Source: Jimgerdemannia flammicorona (lineage: Eukaryota > Mucoromycota > Endogonomycetes > Endogonales > Endogonaceae). Taken from it: 15,507 nucleotides of DNA. A program made the translations under genes and the position numbers. The stretch lies in assembly GCA_003990745.1 (NCBI GenBank), contig RBNI01003614.1, forward strand, positions 1-15,507, read 5' to 3'. Numbering within the stretch: the stretch's first letter is position 1; each line of letters opens with the position of its first letter. Below are positions 1 through 7,539 of this stretch, piece by piece. The notes under the pieces are model-generated. The model ran no database searches and was not told where the DNA came from. It was given only the letters and a program-made list of their open reading frames with translations.

Positions 1-335
1 TCAAATTAATAAAAAAAAAAAGGGAAAAAAAACCTGAGGACTCAGCCCGGAGTTTGCGACCCAAGTGGGTGGGGTTGGCGGCGGCGGCGGAGGGAGCGCG
101 CAATATTTGCAGCCCTCAGCCAGCAGCGAGGGGCAGCCCCAAGCTGCCAGTGCCCGGGTCGGTGGGCGGAGGGCGTTTCCGGCAGTCGAAGTCGCCAGTT
201 CGGGTCCCACAGGCACCCTGGCCCTGTGCCACAGTGCCGCACCGGCAGCACTGCAGAGCAGGGCCGAGGGGCCGGTAGGGCCCTGCATAACGGCTAAGCT
301 AGTGCTACATAAGAGGCGCCCAGCCATATAAGACT
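1..335. other. GC-rich stretch, no supported gene
   Basis: An A-rich start (9-35) is followed by GC-rich sequence with a short GGC run near 78-90. Open frames exist on both strands, but they look like a by-product of high GC: Pro-rich or Ala-rich translations, no motifs, no start context. It most likely holds 3' UTR or downstream spacer of the minus-strand gene. No tRNA or transposon end was recognised. Confidence 0.5.
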
Positions 336-442
336 GCCCAACCCGCGCAAAATGGCTGCCTAACCCACGCAAAATGGCTGCCTAACCCTCACGAAAGATT
401 GCCTGACCCTCACAAAAGATTGCCTAACCCTTACAAAAACTG
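336..442. repeat. 21-22-bp tandem repeat across the gene's 3' end
   Basis: Five imperfect copies start at 336, 358, 380, 401 and 422, each holding GCCTAACCC or a close variant followed by CRCRAAAATGGCT-like sequence. The stop codon (433-431) and the last three codons of the minus-strand gene lie in the final copy. On the minus strand the unit reads GTGAGGGTTAGGCA, so each copy also carries a donor-like GTGAGG/GTAAGG. Confidence 0.8.
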
Positions 443-844
443 CTCCACCCACCGGTCCCAGGCCTTGATGAGCCTATCGTCCGTTGTGAGTGCGACGACT
501 GTTGTGTCCGAGCTCTCCTCGAAGGCGACGGTGCCGTGGTGGTCGTGTGGTTGGAATAGGACGGCCGTGTTGGCCGCAAATGGGACCCCGAAACCATAGG
601 TGAGGTCATACCAGACTCCACCACTGTCCTCCCAGATTGGGCCCTTCCTTTCCGGGACGTAAAACATTACTGGGGTGACATTGTTGTCTGTGTGTGTGGG
701 CAGAGAAAGGTTGCGCCCGACGTATCCTGATGTGACGTGAGCGTACGGTTGGGTGAACCCTTGGCCTAGGACCTCATACTGCCAGGCTGTGCTGGTGGAT
801 GCTTGCCCTTGGTCCAGCCCCGGGAGCCCCGGCTTGGAAACCTG
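431..844 (-). other. Last exon of the five-exon gene, with H-x-D...H motif
   Basis: This 414-nt exon encodes 137 residues and the stop. It opens with Q/V-S-K-P-G-L-P-G and holds the best motif candidates of the gene: HTDNN at residues 389-393, then about 50 residues later HDHHGT (438-443), and a late Arg at 462. In double-stranded beta-helix dioxygenases the iron is held by HxD and a distal His, often followed by Gly as here. Fungal TET/JBP and prolyl-hydroxylase-like families share this layout. Assignment is inference only: no fold search was possible and the 2OG-binding Arg spacing (about 21 residues after the His) is longer than usual. Confidence 0.3.
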
Positions 845-2439
845 CTGAAACGGATGGCAACCGGTCAGTCCTTTTTGCATGTAGGGGGGCAGAAATCCCC
901 CGGGCTGCAGAAACCCCCCGGGCTGCAGCACCCTGAAAAAGCGGAGCTCCTCACCTCATAAGGCATGCTAAATTGCGCCAAGAATGTGCGTACAGCTGCG
1001 CCGAGATCACCACCAAGCTGGTCTGCCGTACGCTCTACAAATCTGCTCAAAGAACCCCAGATCATAGCCGCCATCGCCGCACAGGCCGTGTCATGCTCGC
1101 GCGCAGTTTGCTCTTCGACGGTACTTCTAAAGTTCCAGTAGGGATACAGAATCTTGTGTATCCCTGGAATTGTATCAAAAAAAGAGTATGTCAGCGAAGA
1201 GTGTGATTTATCTGGGGAGGGGTCAAAAAAAAAAAGGGAGACAAGTGCAGGGGATTTCGGAACTCCGGAACCCACCCTTCGCCAGTGTTGCAGTATACCC
1301 AATTCCCATCCAAACCCCCCCTCCTTGCTTTTTTCGCCCCCTCTTTCCTGCCACCCGGTATTTGACGCAATCCTCACAAATCTCGTTGATGTGGCGGTAA
1401 AGCTCGTCACCGTAGAGGTTCCTTACCACCATCGCAACCACCTCTCCACGTTTGTTAATAAAGATATGGTTCTCTTCGTCGTTGGTTACTCCTGCTGGCC
1501 AATGGATCCCTTGGTCGAGTACGATTGGCTCTGATTCGAATGTAGACCCCCAAGCCTTGATAACAATGCTGGTATTGCTCATGCTGAACATCTTGCCCTC
1601 GAATTTCTCTATTTGATCAGACGCCGGACATGGTTGAACTTGGGTAACTTTGAACTCTCCTTTCTAATAGAACTGAGCCCTGATCTGAGGGACCGAGATA
1701 AGTATGCGGGCGGGTTGCATGCGGGTGGGTTGCATGCGGGCGGGTTGCGTGCGGGTGTGGGTGTTTTTTTAGGGGGAGACCACGCAAAAATGAAATTAAA
1801 TAAAACACGGAGATGGGTATTTCAGAAAAAGAGCGTGAGTGAGTGAGTGAGTGAGTGAGTGAGTGAGCTGCATGCCGACGAGTTGCGTGCTGACGAGTTG
1901 CATGCCGATGAGTTGCACGAGTTGCACAAGATTGCTCACGAAGGCTTGCTTCTGTTCCTTTTGAGACCTCCGCCACGCGATGCATTGACTCAACAGCTCA
2001 GCCACCAAAGGCATGCCCCGCAACATCCGCCAGCCTTTCTTCATCTTGACCAGATGTTGCGAATAAAGTCGGCAGATCTCGCCGTAGAGCTGTAGACCCT
2101 AAGAAAAGCACGAGGTTAGGTCATGCTGGGGAAGTTTAAATAAACACAAGTAAACAAGTGGCGGCCAAGTGAGCAACCTACATCTACCATCGGCTGCTCA
2201 AAAAAGGCTGCCGCGTACATAGCTGTGAGGTCTGTGAATTCCAAGGTCCGAAGGGCCGCCGTGAGTTGTTGCCGGAATTCTCCCTCATCCCCACCATCGC
2301 CATTGCCATCGCCACCGCCACCGCCATTGCCCCTTTGGCTCTTGATGAGCAGCTTGTGTGCTGTCCATATGAGAAAGAATCTAACATTGTCAGCAGAGAG
2401 TGCGTTTCTACCTCGAATACTCCCTCTTTTGATGATCAT
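431..2439 (-). CDS. Five-exon unknown protein, ~475 aa, possible 2OG-Fe(II) oxygenase-like C-terminus
   Basis: Exons read on the minus strand: 2439-2182, 2098-1940, 1663-1276, 1163-955 and 844-431 (TAA stop at 433-431). Introns: 2181-2099 (83 nt, donor GTAGGT, CTAAC branch, acceptor CTTAG), 1939-1664 (276 nt, donor GTGAGC, acceptor TATTAG), 1275-1164 (112 nt, donor GTGGGT, CTGAC branch, acceptor CCAG) and 954-845 (110 nt, donor GTGAGG, CTGAC branch, acceptor TTCAG, or CAG three bases later). Phases are 0, 0, 1, 0 and agree at every junction, giving 476 codons with the stop. ATG 2439 is the first Met after an in-frame TAA near 2480. An alternative 51-nt in-frame intron near the start (GTAGAA...GACAG, with CTGAC) cannot be excluded. 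The protein has a Gly/Asp-rich stretch (about residues 38-55), a helical middle and a C-terminal exon with H389-T-D391 and H440/H441. That spacing resembles the HxD...H metal triad of 2OG-Fe(II) oxygenases, but the usual downstream Arg is not well placed. I do not recognise the family. The minus-strand upstream region is a pyrimidine-rich tract typical of fungal promoters. Confidence 0.62.
896..930. repeat. 17-18-bp direct duplication inside intron 4
   Basis: Two adjacent copies of CCCCCGGGCTGCAG plus AAA lie within the 954-845 intron. The unit reads open on the minus strand and would encode QPGGFLQPGGF if retained, so intron retention would not stop translation at this spot. Confidence 0.7.
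1706..1755. repeat. 15-bp minisatellite in intron 2
   Basis: Three full copies and a partial fourth of GCGGGYGGGTTGCAT lie inside the 276-nt intron 2 of the minus-strand gene. The core GTTGCATGC is shared with the second array at 1863-1928, which suggests both derive from one ancestral unit. Confidence 0.8.
1835..1867. repeat. (GTGA)n microsatellite in intron 2
   Basis: About eight uninterrupted GTGA tetramers. On the coding (minus) strand they read TCAC repeated, close to a CT-rich stretch. Confidence 0.9.
1863..1928. repeat. Second 15-bp minisatellite in intron 2
   Basis: About four copies of GAGTTGCATGCCGAC, with variants CGTGCTGAC and CATGCCGAT, end in two 9-bp GAGTTGCAC copies. It starts 12 nt inside the donor side of intron 2. 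It stays open in the exon-2 frame down to about 1796, so a longer exon 2 coding a QLVGM-type repeat is an alternative model. Confidence 0.8.
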
Positions 2440-2499
2440 TGCAAGGTGAAAAATGAGTAGACTGGACCAACGTACGAATTAAGCGCTGCTGTTTTGTTT

Positions 2500-2654
2500 G
2501 CTCGTGATGCGGCAGGAAAGAACAAAGAAAAAGAACAAAGAAAAGAACAAAAGAAGAGAGGGAGCAAAAGGAAAGGGTGATGTCACCAAAGTGCGGCAGG
2601 AAAAAAAAACAAGAGCGAAATGAACAAAAGAAAGGGAGATGATACCAAAGATTT
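2500..2654. repeat. Purine-rich promoter-side tract with diverged ~85-bp duplication
   Basis: The tract is A/G-rich on the plus strand (AAAGAACAAAG-type words), so pyrimidine-rich on the coding strand of the gene that starts at 2439. TGCGGCAGGAAA recurs about 86 bp apart (near 2507 and 2592), each followed by AAC/AAG-rich sequence and GGGAGATGATACCAAAG or GGGTGATGTCACCAAAG. This is consistent with an old tandem duplication. CT-rich upstream tracts are common at fungal promoters, so it may hold the promoter. Confidence 0.55.
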
Positions 2655-2818
2655 CAATCCGGATGGACCAATCCGGATGGACCAATCTGGATGGACCAAT
2701 CCGGATGGACCAATCTGGATGGACCAATCCGGATCAATCCGGATGGATCAATCTGGATGGATCAATCTGGTTGGATCAATCCGGATCAATCCGGATCAAT
2801 CTGGATCAGATCACAAGA
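2655..2818. repeat. 14-bp / 10-bp minisatellite (CAATCCGGATGGAC)
   Basis: The first part is 14-bp units CAATCYGGATGGAC; the second part shifts to units with GGATCAATC at 10- and 15-bp spacing. CCGG and CTGG alternate between copies, as expected from C-to-T change at CpG. Ordinary reading frames cross it (DQSGW-type repeats), but the 14-bp period shifts frame every unit, so it is unlikely to be coding. Confidence 0.85.
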
Positions 2819-2895
2819 CCAATCCGAGTTGATTCGAATCCATCACATGACGAATCTGATTCGAATCTCATCCGGATCAACTCCATCCCTTCGGA
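2819..2895. repeat. GAATC/GATTC-rich linker between two minisatellites
   Basis: Degenerate short words (CGAATC, GATTCGAATC, ATCCGGATCAAC) continue the sense of the upstream array with lower order. No gene is seen. Confidence 0.45.
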
Positions 2896-3465
2896 GCACT
2901 ACAGGCAATACAGGCAATACAGACAATATGGGCAACATGAACAATATGGGCAGGCAAGATGGGCAAGACAGGTAAGATAGGCAAGATGGCAAGATGGATG
3001 ATATGGGCAAGATGGGCAGACAGCAAGACAGGCAACATAGGCAAGATAGACAAAACAGGCAAAATGGGCAAAATGAGCAATATGGGCAATACAGGTAATA
3101 TGGGCAACATAGGTAACATAGGCAATACGGGTAGGTAAGATGGGCAAGATGGGCAAGACAGGCAAGATGGGCAAGATGGGCAAGATAGCAAGATGGCAAC
3201 ATGGGCAACACAGGCAATACAGGCAGGCAAGATGGGCAAGACAGGTGATATGCAAAATGGGCAAAATGGGCAACACAGGCAACACAGGCAATATGTGCAA
3301 CATAGGCAATATGAGATACAGGCAACATGGGTGGGCAAGATGGATAAGATGAGCAAGATGGGCAAGATGGGCAAGATGGGCAAGATGACAAGATGGTAAC
3401 ATAGGCAATATGGGCAATATGGGCAGGCAAGATGGGTAAGATGAGTTAGATGGGTAAGATAGGAG
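2896..3465. repeat. ~570-bp 9-bp minisatellite (ATGGGCAAG / ACAGGCAAT)
   Basis: Dozens of 9-bp units, mostly RYRGGCAAK, with occasional 8- or 10-bp units that shift the phase. Because 9 is a multiple of three, long frames stay open on both strands: MGK-like on plus, LPI/CPSC-like on minus, up to 195 codons. Those frames have no non-repeat protein sequence at either end and occur in several frames at once, so I treat them as by-products. Confidence 0.9.
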
Positions 3466-3469
3466 GCAC

Positions 3470-3745
3470 TAATAGGGGTAGGTCAGGTGTACTAGATGTC
3501 AAGTACTTGAGGTGGTTGGAGCTCACAACCCATACCTACTGAGTGGGGCAGACTGAGTAGGAGGATCTAATTACTTGGGCAGTGAGGTCACAACTCACAC
3601 CCTAAAGGTGTAAGGCTGGGTAAGAGTGAAGGTGAGTTGAGATTGGGGTGGAATGGGGCTACTGATATTGTATGAGGATATGTAGCATGTTATAGATAGT
3701 TAATAAATGAGACTACAGCCTATAGAAAAAAAAAAAAAAAAAAAA
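3470..3745 (+). mobile_element. SINE-like retroposon with poly(A) tail
   Basis: A unit of about 275 bp ends in AATAAATGAG...CTATAG followed by 20 A (3726-3745). Near its start, TAGGTCAGGTG (about 3479) resembles a Pol III A box, and a perfect 5-bp stem GGTTG/CAACC enclosing a 7-nt loop GAGCTCA (about 3515-3531) has the shape of a tRNA T-arm, although the loop lacks the TTC core of a B box. No protein coding is seen. The left border is uncertain because it abuts the 9-bp minisatellite, and no clear target duplication was found. A Pol II transcript retroposed by a LINE is an alternative. Confidence 0.42.
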
Positions 3746-3756
3746 GACTGGTTTAT

Positions 3757-3872
3757 GCAAATCTCACTTTAATCTTACTTGCAAATCTCACTCAAACCTC
3801 ACTGCAAATCTTGCTCAAATATACCACAAACCTCGCTCAAATGTCATTGCAAACCTTACTCAATCAGGGCTT
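3757..3872. repeat. ~24-bp degenerate tandem repeat (GCAAATCTCACTCAAAC)
   Basis: About five imperfect copies of GCAAAYCTYACTCAAA spaced 21-25 bp. It sits between the SINE-like element and the hairpin element and may be part of the terminal region of the latter. Confidence 0.65.
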
Positions 3873-3888
3873 ACACAGAACCCACAGA

Positions 3889-4098
3889 GAGGAGTGGAAC
3901 ATAGTGAGGAAAGCTCCAGATTGCAAGCATAAGCATAAGTGTAAGTATAAGCTTTGCTCTGCTCAGTCTGACAAGTTGATAATAAGCTAATATCACATGA
4001 TATTAGCTATCAGCTGAGTGGAGCAAAGCTTGTACTTATGCTTATGCTTATGCTTATGCTTACAATCTGGAGCTTTCTTTACTGCATTCTACTCCTCT
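3889..4098. mobile_element. Hairpin/foldback (MITE-like) element
   Basis: The left arm 3889-3966 and right arm 4014-4098 are inverted copies over about 80 nt: GAGGAGTGGAA...GCTCCAGATTG...AAGCTTTGCTC against GAGCAAAGCTT...CAATCTGGAGC...TACTCCTC. The arms contain repeated CTTATG/CATAAG hexamers. The centre is a perfect 10-bp palindrome, GCTAATATCA (3986-3995) and TGATATTAGC (3998-4007), with a 2-nt loop. There is no transposase. The size and nested symmetry fit a miniature inverted-repeat or foldback DNA transposon; a hairpin formed by inverted duplication is the alternative. No target-site duplication could be assigned. Confidence 0.65.
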
Positions 4099-4169
4099 TG
4101 CATTCCACTTCTCTTATATAACCCTCACATATTCCTCCACCTCCCTTACCCTCATTCCTTAGATTGCAA

Positions 4170-4300
4170 ATAATATGCAATTTAGAAATGGGTTTCAAAA
4201 GAGATTTCAAAGAGATTCCAAAAGATTTCAAAGAGATTCCAAAAGAGCTTCTGAAAGAGATTTTAGAGAGATTCCAAAAGAGCTTCTGAAAGATATTATA
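4170..4300. repeat. Short tandem repeat (GAGATTCCAAAAGA)
   Basis: Four to five imperfect copies of AGAGATTCCAAAAG alternate with TTTCAAAGAG or GCTTCTGAA variants. An open frame spans it (79 codons, Phe/Arg/Lys-rich), with no features outside the repeat. Confidence 0.65.
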
Positions 4301-4489
4301 GCTTTTGAATATTTAAGATATCAAAAGCTTACTTTTGTCTCTCATTCTTTTCATCTCATCCTTTGCTTCACCTCATCCTTCACTTTGCCTTATCCTTTAC
4401 TTCATCTCACTTAATTTACTACTATGTTGAGAAAACATAGATATTACTGCCCAGTCAATAAGTATTTACTTGGCCCCCCCCAAGCTTGA

Positions 4490-4747
4490 CATGCTTCAGC
4501 TCACCATTCCAAAGCTCAGTGCCCTAAAGATGTCCAGCTTACTGACACCCAGCCTGCTGAGCTTACCGACACCCAGCCTGCCAAGCTTGCCAACACCCAG
4601 CCTGCTGAGCTTGCCAACACCCAGGTTGCCAAGCTCTCTGACTCCCAGCTCACTGACCCTCAGCTCTCCGATCTCCAGCTTGACCACCAGCTTGCTACTG
4701 GTCTACAAGCACAAGGTCCCTCATTAGATCTCAATAATGTAGCTTGA
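4490..4747 (+). pseudogene. Degraded open segment with 24-bp (8-residue) repeats, possible 5' part of the next pseudogene
   Basis: The frame from 4490 to the TGA at 4745-4747 encodes a hydrophilic repeat (QPAELTDT, QPAKLANT, QPAELANT, then a degenerate QLTDPQLSD). A competing Leu/Pro-rich frame with an ATG at 4470 exists, but the hydrophilic frame is the more protein-like. There is no Met start; the preceding in-frame TGA (4487) could be a mutated CGA. It lies about 90 bp upstream of the next degraded frame, separated by a T-rich tract that could be an intron, so both may be one gene. Function is unknown. Confidence 0.35.
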
Positions 4748-4825
4748 AAAAGTTAGTTTTTTTTTTTTTTTTCTTTTTAAATTAATATCTGAATTTTTTT
4801 CCTAATAATATTCGAAATATACATA

Positions 4826-5774
4826 TCCTCCAGCTTCTAAGTCTGGGCCAGAGTGCAAATCTTACTATAATTGCCATTTTTGCCATCAAGTTTGCCCAAG
4901 CACCACCTGGAAGCATTGCCAAACCAATTTCCCAGATGCCCCAAACCTCACAGAGAAAAGGCCTTACAAATCAAACATTAGGCATACTTTCGCTGTGGTC
5001 AATAAATATATTAAAAAAGTACATAATGACCAACTGAGGCAAGAAGTCATAAGAGTGATAGAAAATTATGTAAAAATTATGGAATGTTCATCATACCACA
5101 CTGGCTTCAAGGTGAATGCCAAAGTATGAAACAAGTGAGGTTGTCTAGATAGAATTGTCATCATGGATGAATATGAAAAACTGCTGGCCATATTTGAATG
5201 AGTACTGGTAAAGAACAATAAAATGCTTTATATATAACTAATAGATGGCAGACTTGTGCATTTTGTTGAGGAGGATAGTAGTGGAGGAGATGGAGAGGTG
5301 GAAGAGATCAGTGCTGGTGGAGGGGTCAGCACTAGTAGAGAGGTCAGTGGAGAGATTGGCATGAGAGAGATCAGCATGGGGGAGGTTAGCACAGGGAAGG
5401 TTGGCACAGAGGAACATAGAGAGGTCAGTGTGGGGAAGGTTGGTACAGAAGAGGTCAGTGTGGAGAAATATGGAGAGGTTGGTACAGGGGAGGTTGGCAT
5501 AGAGGAACATAGAGAGGTCAGCATGGGGGAGGTCAGCACAGAGGAATATGGAGAGGTTGGTGTGGAGGAACATGAGAAGGTTGGCATGGAGGATGAAATG
5601 AAGATTGGCATGGAGAAAGTTGGTACAGAGGAGAATATAGAGGAGGAGGATATAGAGGAAAGTGGTTCAGAATATATGGAGGAAGATGGTTCAGAATATG
5701 AGAAGGAGGAGGATCAGTTGGTTTATAGCAATGAAGAGGAGGAGGATCAGTTGGTTTATAGTAATGAAGAGTAA
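4826..5774 (+). pseudogene. Decayed gene: Cys/His-rich start, helical middle, acidic repeat tail
   Basis: One reading frame runs from about 4826 to TAA 5772-5774, broken only by TGA 5127, TGA 5136, TGA 5199 and TAA 5235. Each is a single C-to-T change from CGA (Arg) or CAA (Gln). The first part has a C-x5-C-x2-C-x3-C-x6-H-C pattern (near 4854-4910) that may bind zinc, then a plausible globular or helical stretch. The last 172 codons (ATG 5256) are highly acidic, with repeated GEVxTEEH/GEVGxEE units and a near-exact 12-residue duplication ending in QLVYSNEE. The last part alone is open and could still be expressed, but its 5' context argues against it. No family recognised; transposon origin is possible. 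Confidence 0.5.
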
Positions 5775-5937
5775 GATCTGTTTATACCAGTAAGTTCTTT
5801 ATTTTCCTGATTTACTTCCTATTTATTTCTGATTTCATTTTGATTTCTGATTTCTAATTATATTTCTATTTGTTTATTCTAAATATATATCTTAGATGTG
5901 TAATATTTTTTTTTGGTTCTTTGTAGCTTAAAGACAG
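5775..5937. other. AT-rich spacer
   Basis: TTTATT/GATTTC-rich sequence after the pseudogene stop. It has T runs and possible 3'-end signals but nothing specific. Confidence 0.4.
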
Positions 5938-6211
5938 ATTAAAGATGGGTCTGTGTCAGGTTAAATATAGGTCAGGCTTGGGTCATGTATATTTCTCAAG
6001 TTGGGTTAAAGATGGGTTATATATAATTCCAGGTTAAGTTAAAGACAGGTGATATATAATTTCAGGTTGGGTTAAAGATAGGTGACATTTAATTCCAGGT
6101 CAGGTTAAAGATGGGTAACATATAATTCCAGATCAGATTAAAGACAGGTGACATATATTTCTGGGTCAGGTTAAAGACAGGTGATGTATAATTCTGAGTC
6201 AGGTTAAATAT
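5938..6211. repeat. 33-bp tandem array
   Basis: Copies begin with RTTAAAGAYRGGT at 6005, 6038, 6071, 6104, 6137, 6170 and a partial at 6203. The spacing is exactly 33 bp throughout, with point changes only and mostly transitions. Two more degenerate copies precede it (5938 and about 5972). There are no unique spacers and no in-frame protein. Confidence 0.9.
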
Positions 6212-6650
6212 GTACACAGGTCAGCTCAGGTTGTAATACACTAAACTTATAATAATCAGTTTTAGCTCTCAGGGCTCAGAGAATATAGATTGAGACATTA
6301 TGGTAAAAGAGATCAGTTTTGAAAGAGAGATGAGTAATTATGAAGGCTATGAAGAATGAGTGACTATAAAGACCATAAAGGATGGGTAGCCATGAAGGCT
6401 ATAAAGGATTGGTCTCTATCTCTCAGATGAAAGATAGTTGAAAAAAAAAGTATATTTAAAAAAAAAAAAGATATAGAGTGGCTGAGTGAAGAGTGGGTAG
6501 TATGAGTAGGTGATAAAGAGGGTAGATAACTATAAAGAGAGTGGGTGACTATAAAGAGAGGTGGCTACAAAGAGGGTGGATGGTGGAAAAAAATCATAAT
6601 GAGTAAAGGATAGATGAGTGAGTGAAGGGCAGCATAACCTATCAAAAAAA
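6212..6650. repeat. Degenerate ATAAAG/GGGTGG-rich repeats
   Basis: Weakly periodic words (GACTATAAAG, AAGGCTATAAAGGAT, AAAGAGGGTGG) repeat at about 20-35 bp. Two A runs lie at 6440-6470. No gene is seen; it looks like an eroded tandem array. Confidence 0.5.
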
Positions 6651-7304
6651 ATAAAAATAAAAGAGAGATATAATTGTTAAGACAGATAGTCAGATATATA
6701 TGATATATAACCCATCAAATATAATAAAATAAAAGGGAGATATAATTGTCAAGACAAATAACCAGACACAACATATAATCTATAAGAATAAATAACAAAA
6801 GGATAGAATCACCAAGACAGATAGCCAGATATAAAATATAATCCATCAAATAAAATGAAAATAAAAGAGAGATACATATAATCATTAAGACAGATAGTTA
6901 AATATAAAAATAACTTATCAAATAAAATAAAAATAAAAGAGAGATATAATTATTGAGATAGATAGCTAGACATGATATATAAATCATCAAATAAAATAAT
7001 AAAAGAGAGATATAATCATTAAGGCAGATAGTTAGATATGAAATATAACCCATCAAATAAAATGAAAATAAAAGAGAGATATAATCATTGAGGCAGATAG
7101 CCAGATATGACATATAATCTATCAAATAAAATGAAGATATAATTATTGAGACTGATAGCCAGATATGAAAATAATCTATTAAATATGATGAAAATAAAAG
7201 AGAGATATAATCATCAAGACAGATAGTCAGATATGAAAATAACTTGTTAAATAAAATGAAAATAAAAGAGAGATATAATCATTGAGGTAGATAGTCAGAC
7301 ATGA
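6651..7304. repeat. 63-75-bp satellite array (ATAAAAGAGAGATATAATC)
   Basis: About ten copies, starting near 6658, 6733, 6797, 6861, 6935, 7001, 7069, 7133, 7195 and 7263. Each has AAAAGAGAGATATAATCATT, AGACAGATAGYCAGATATGA and ATAACCCATCAAATAAAAT. The last copy is cut at about 7304 by the LINE. AT-rich; minus-strand frames of Tyr/Leu/Ile-rich repeats are by-products. Confidence 0.9.
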
Positions 7305-7539
7305 TACTGCTCCTTTCTCCACTATCTTACCAGTCACAAGGTTTGATAGATAACCTTTCAAGTCCCCTTTCTCTTATTATTATCCCTCTACCTTGAGTCA
7401 GTTTGCTATATCTACAAGGGCATAGTGAGAGGGACTGTCAAGAGAGGTAGTTCAAGGACTAGTGTCTGGACAGAAAAGAGGGTGATAATATATAGAGTAG
7501 AGCATGGTTTAGAAGCAGAGTGTGGGGCTGAAGATGAGG

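Noticed and set aside
200..215. AGTTCGGGTCCC as a tRNA T-loop
   Set aside because: No cloverleaf can be built around it; flanking arms do not pair.
1..372. Minus-strand 123-codon frame and plus-strand GC-rich frames
   Set aside because: Pro/Ala-rich by-products of GC-rich DNA; the minus frame runs through the tandem repeat and the A-rich tract.
336..442. Telomere-like CCTAACCC / TTAGGC words
   Set aside because: The unit is 21-22 bp with other sequence between the words and lies at a gene's 3' end, not a terminal array.
2843..3430. Long minus-strand frames (up to 195 aa) rich in Leu-Pro-Ile-Cys
   Set aside because: They consist only of the 9-bp minisatellite, are open in several frames at once and have no unique sequence.
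4757..4774. T run as the poly(A) of a minus-strand retroposon
   Set aside because: Interrupted by C, no element body on either side; an intron pyrimidine tract is equally likely.
6005..6211. 33-bp array as a CRISPR
   Set aside because: Copies are directly adjacent with no spacers, and the context is eukaryotic.
6898..7125. Minus-strand Tyr/Leu-rich frame in the satellite
   Set aside because: Translation of AT-rich satellite units only.
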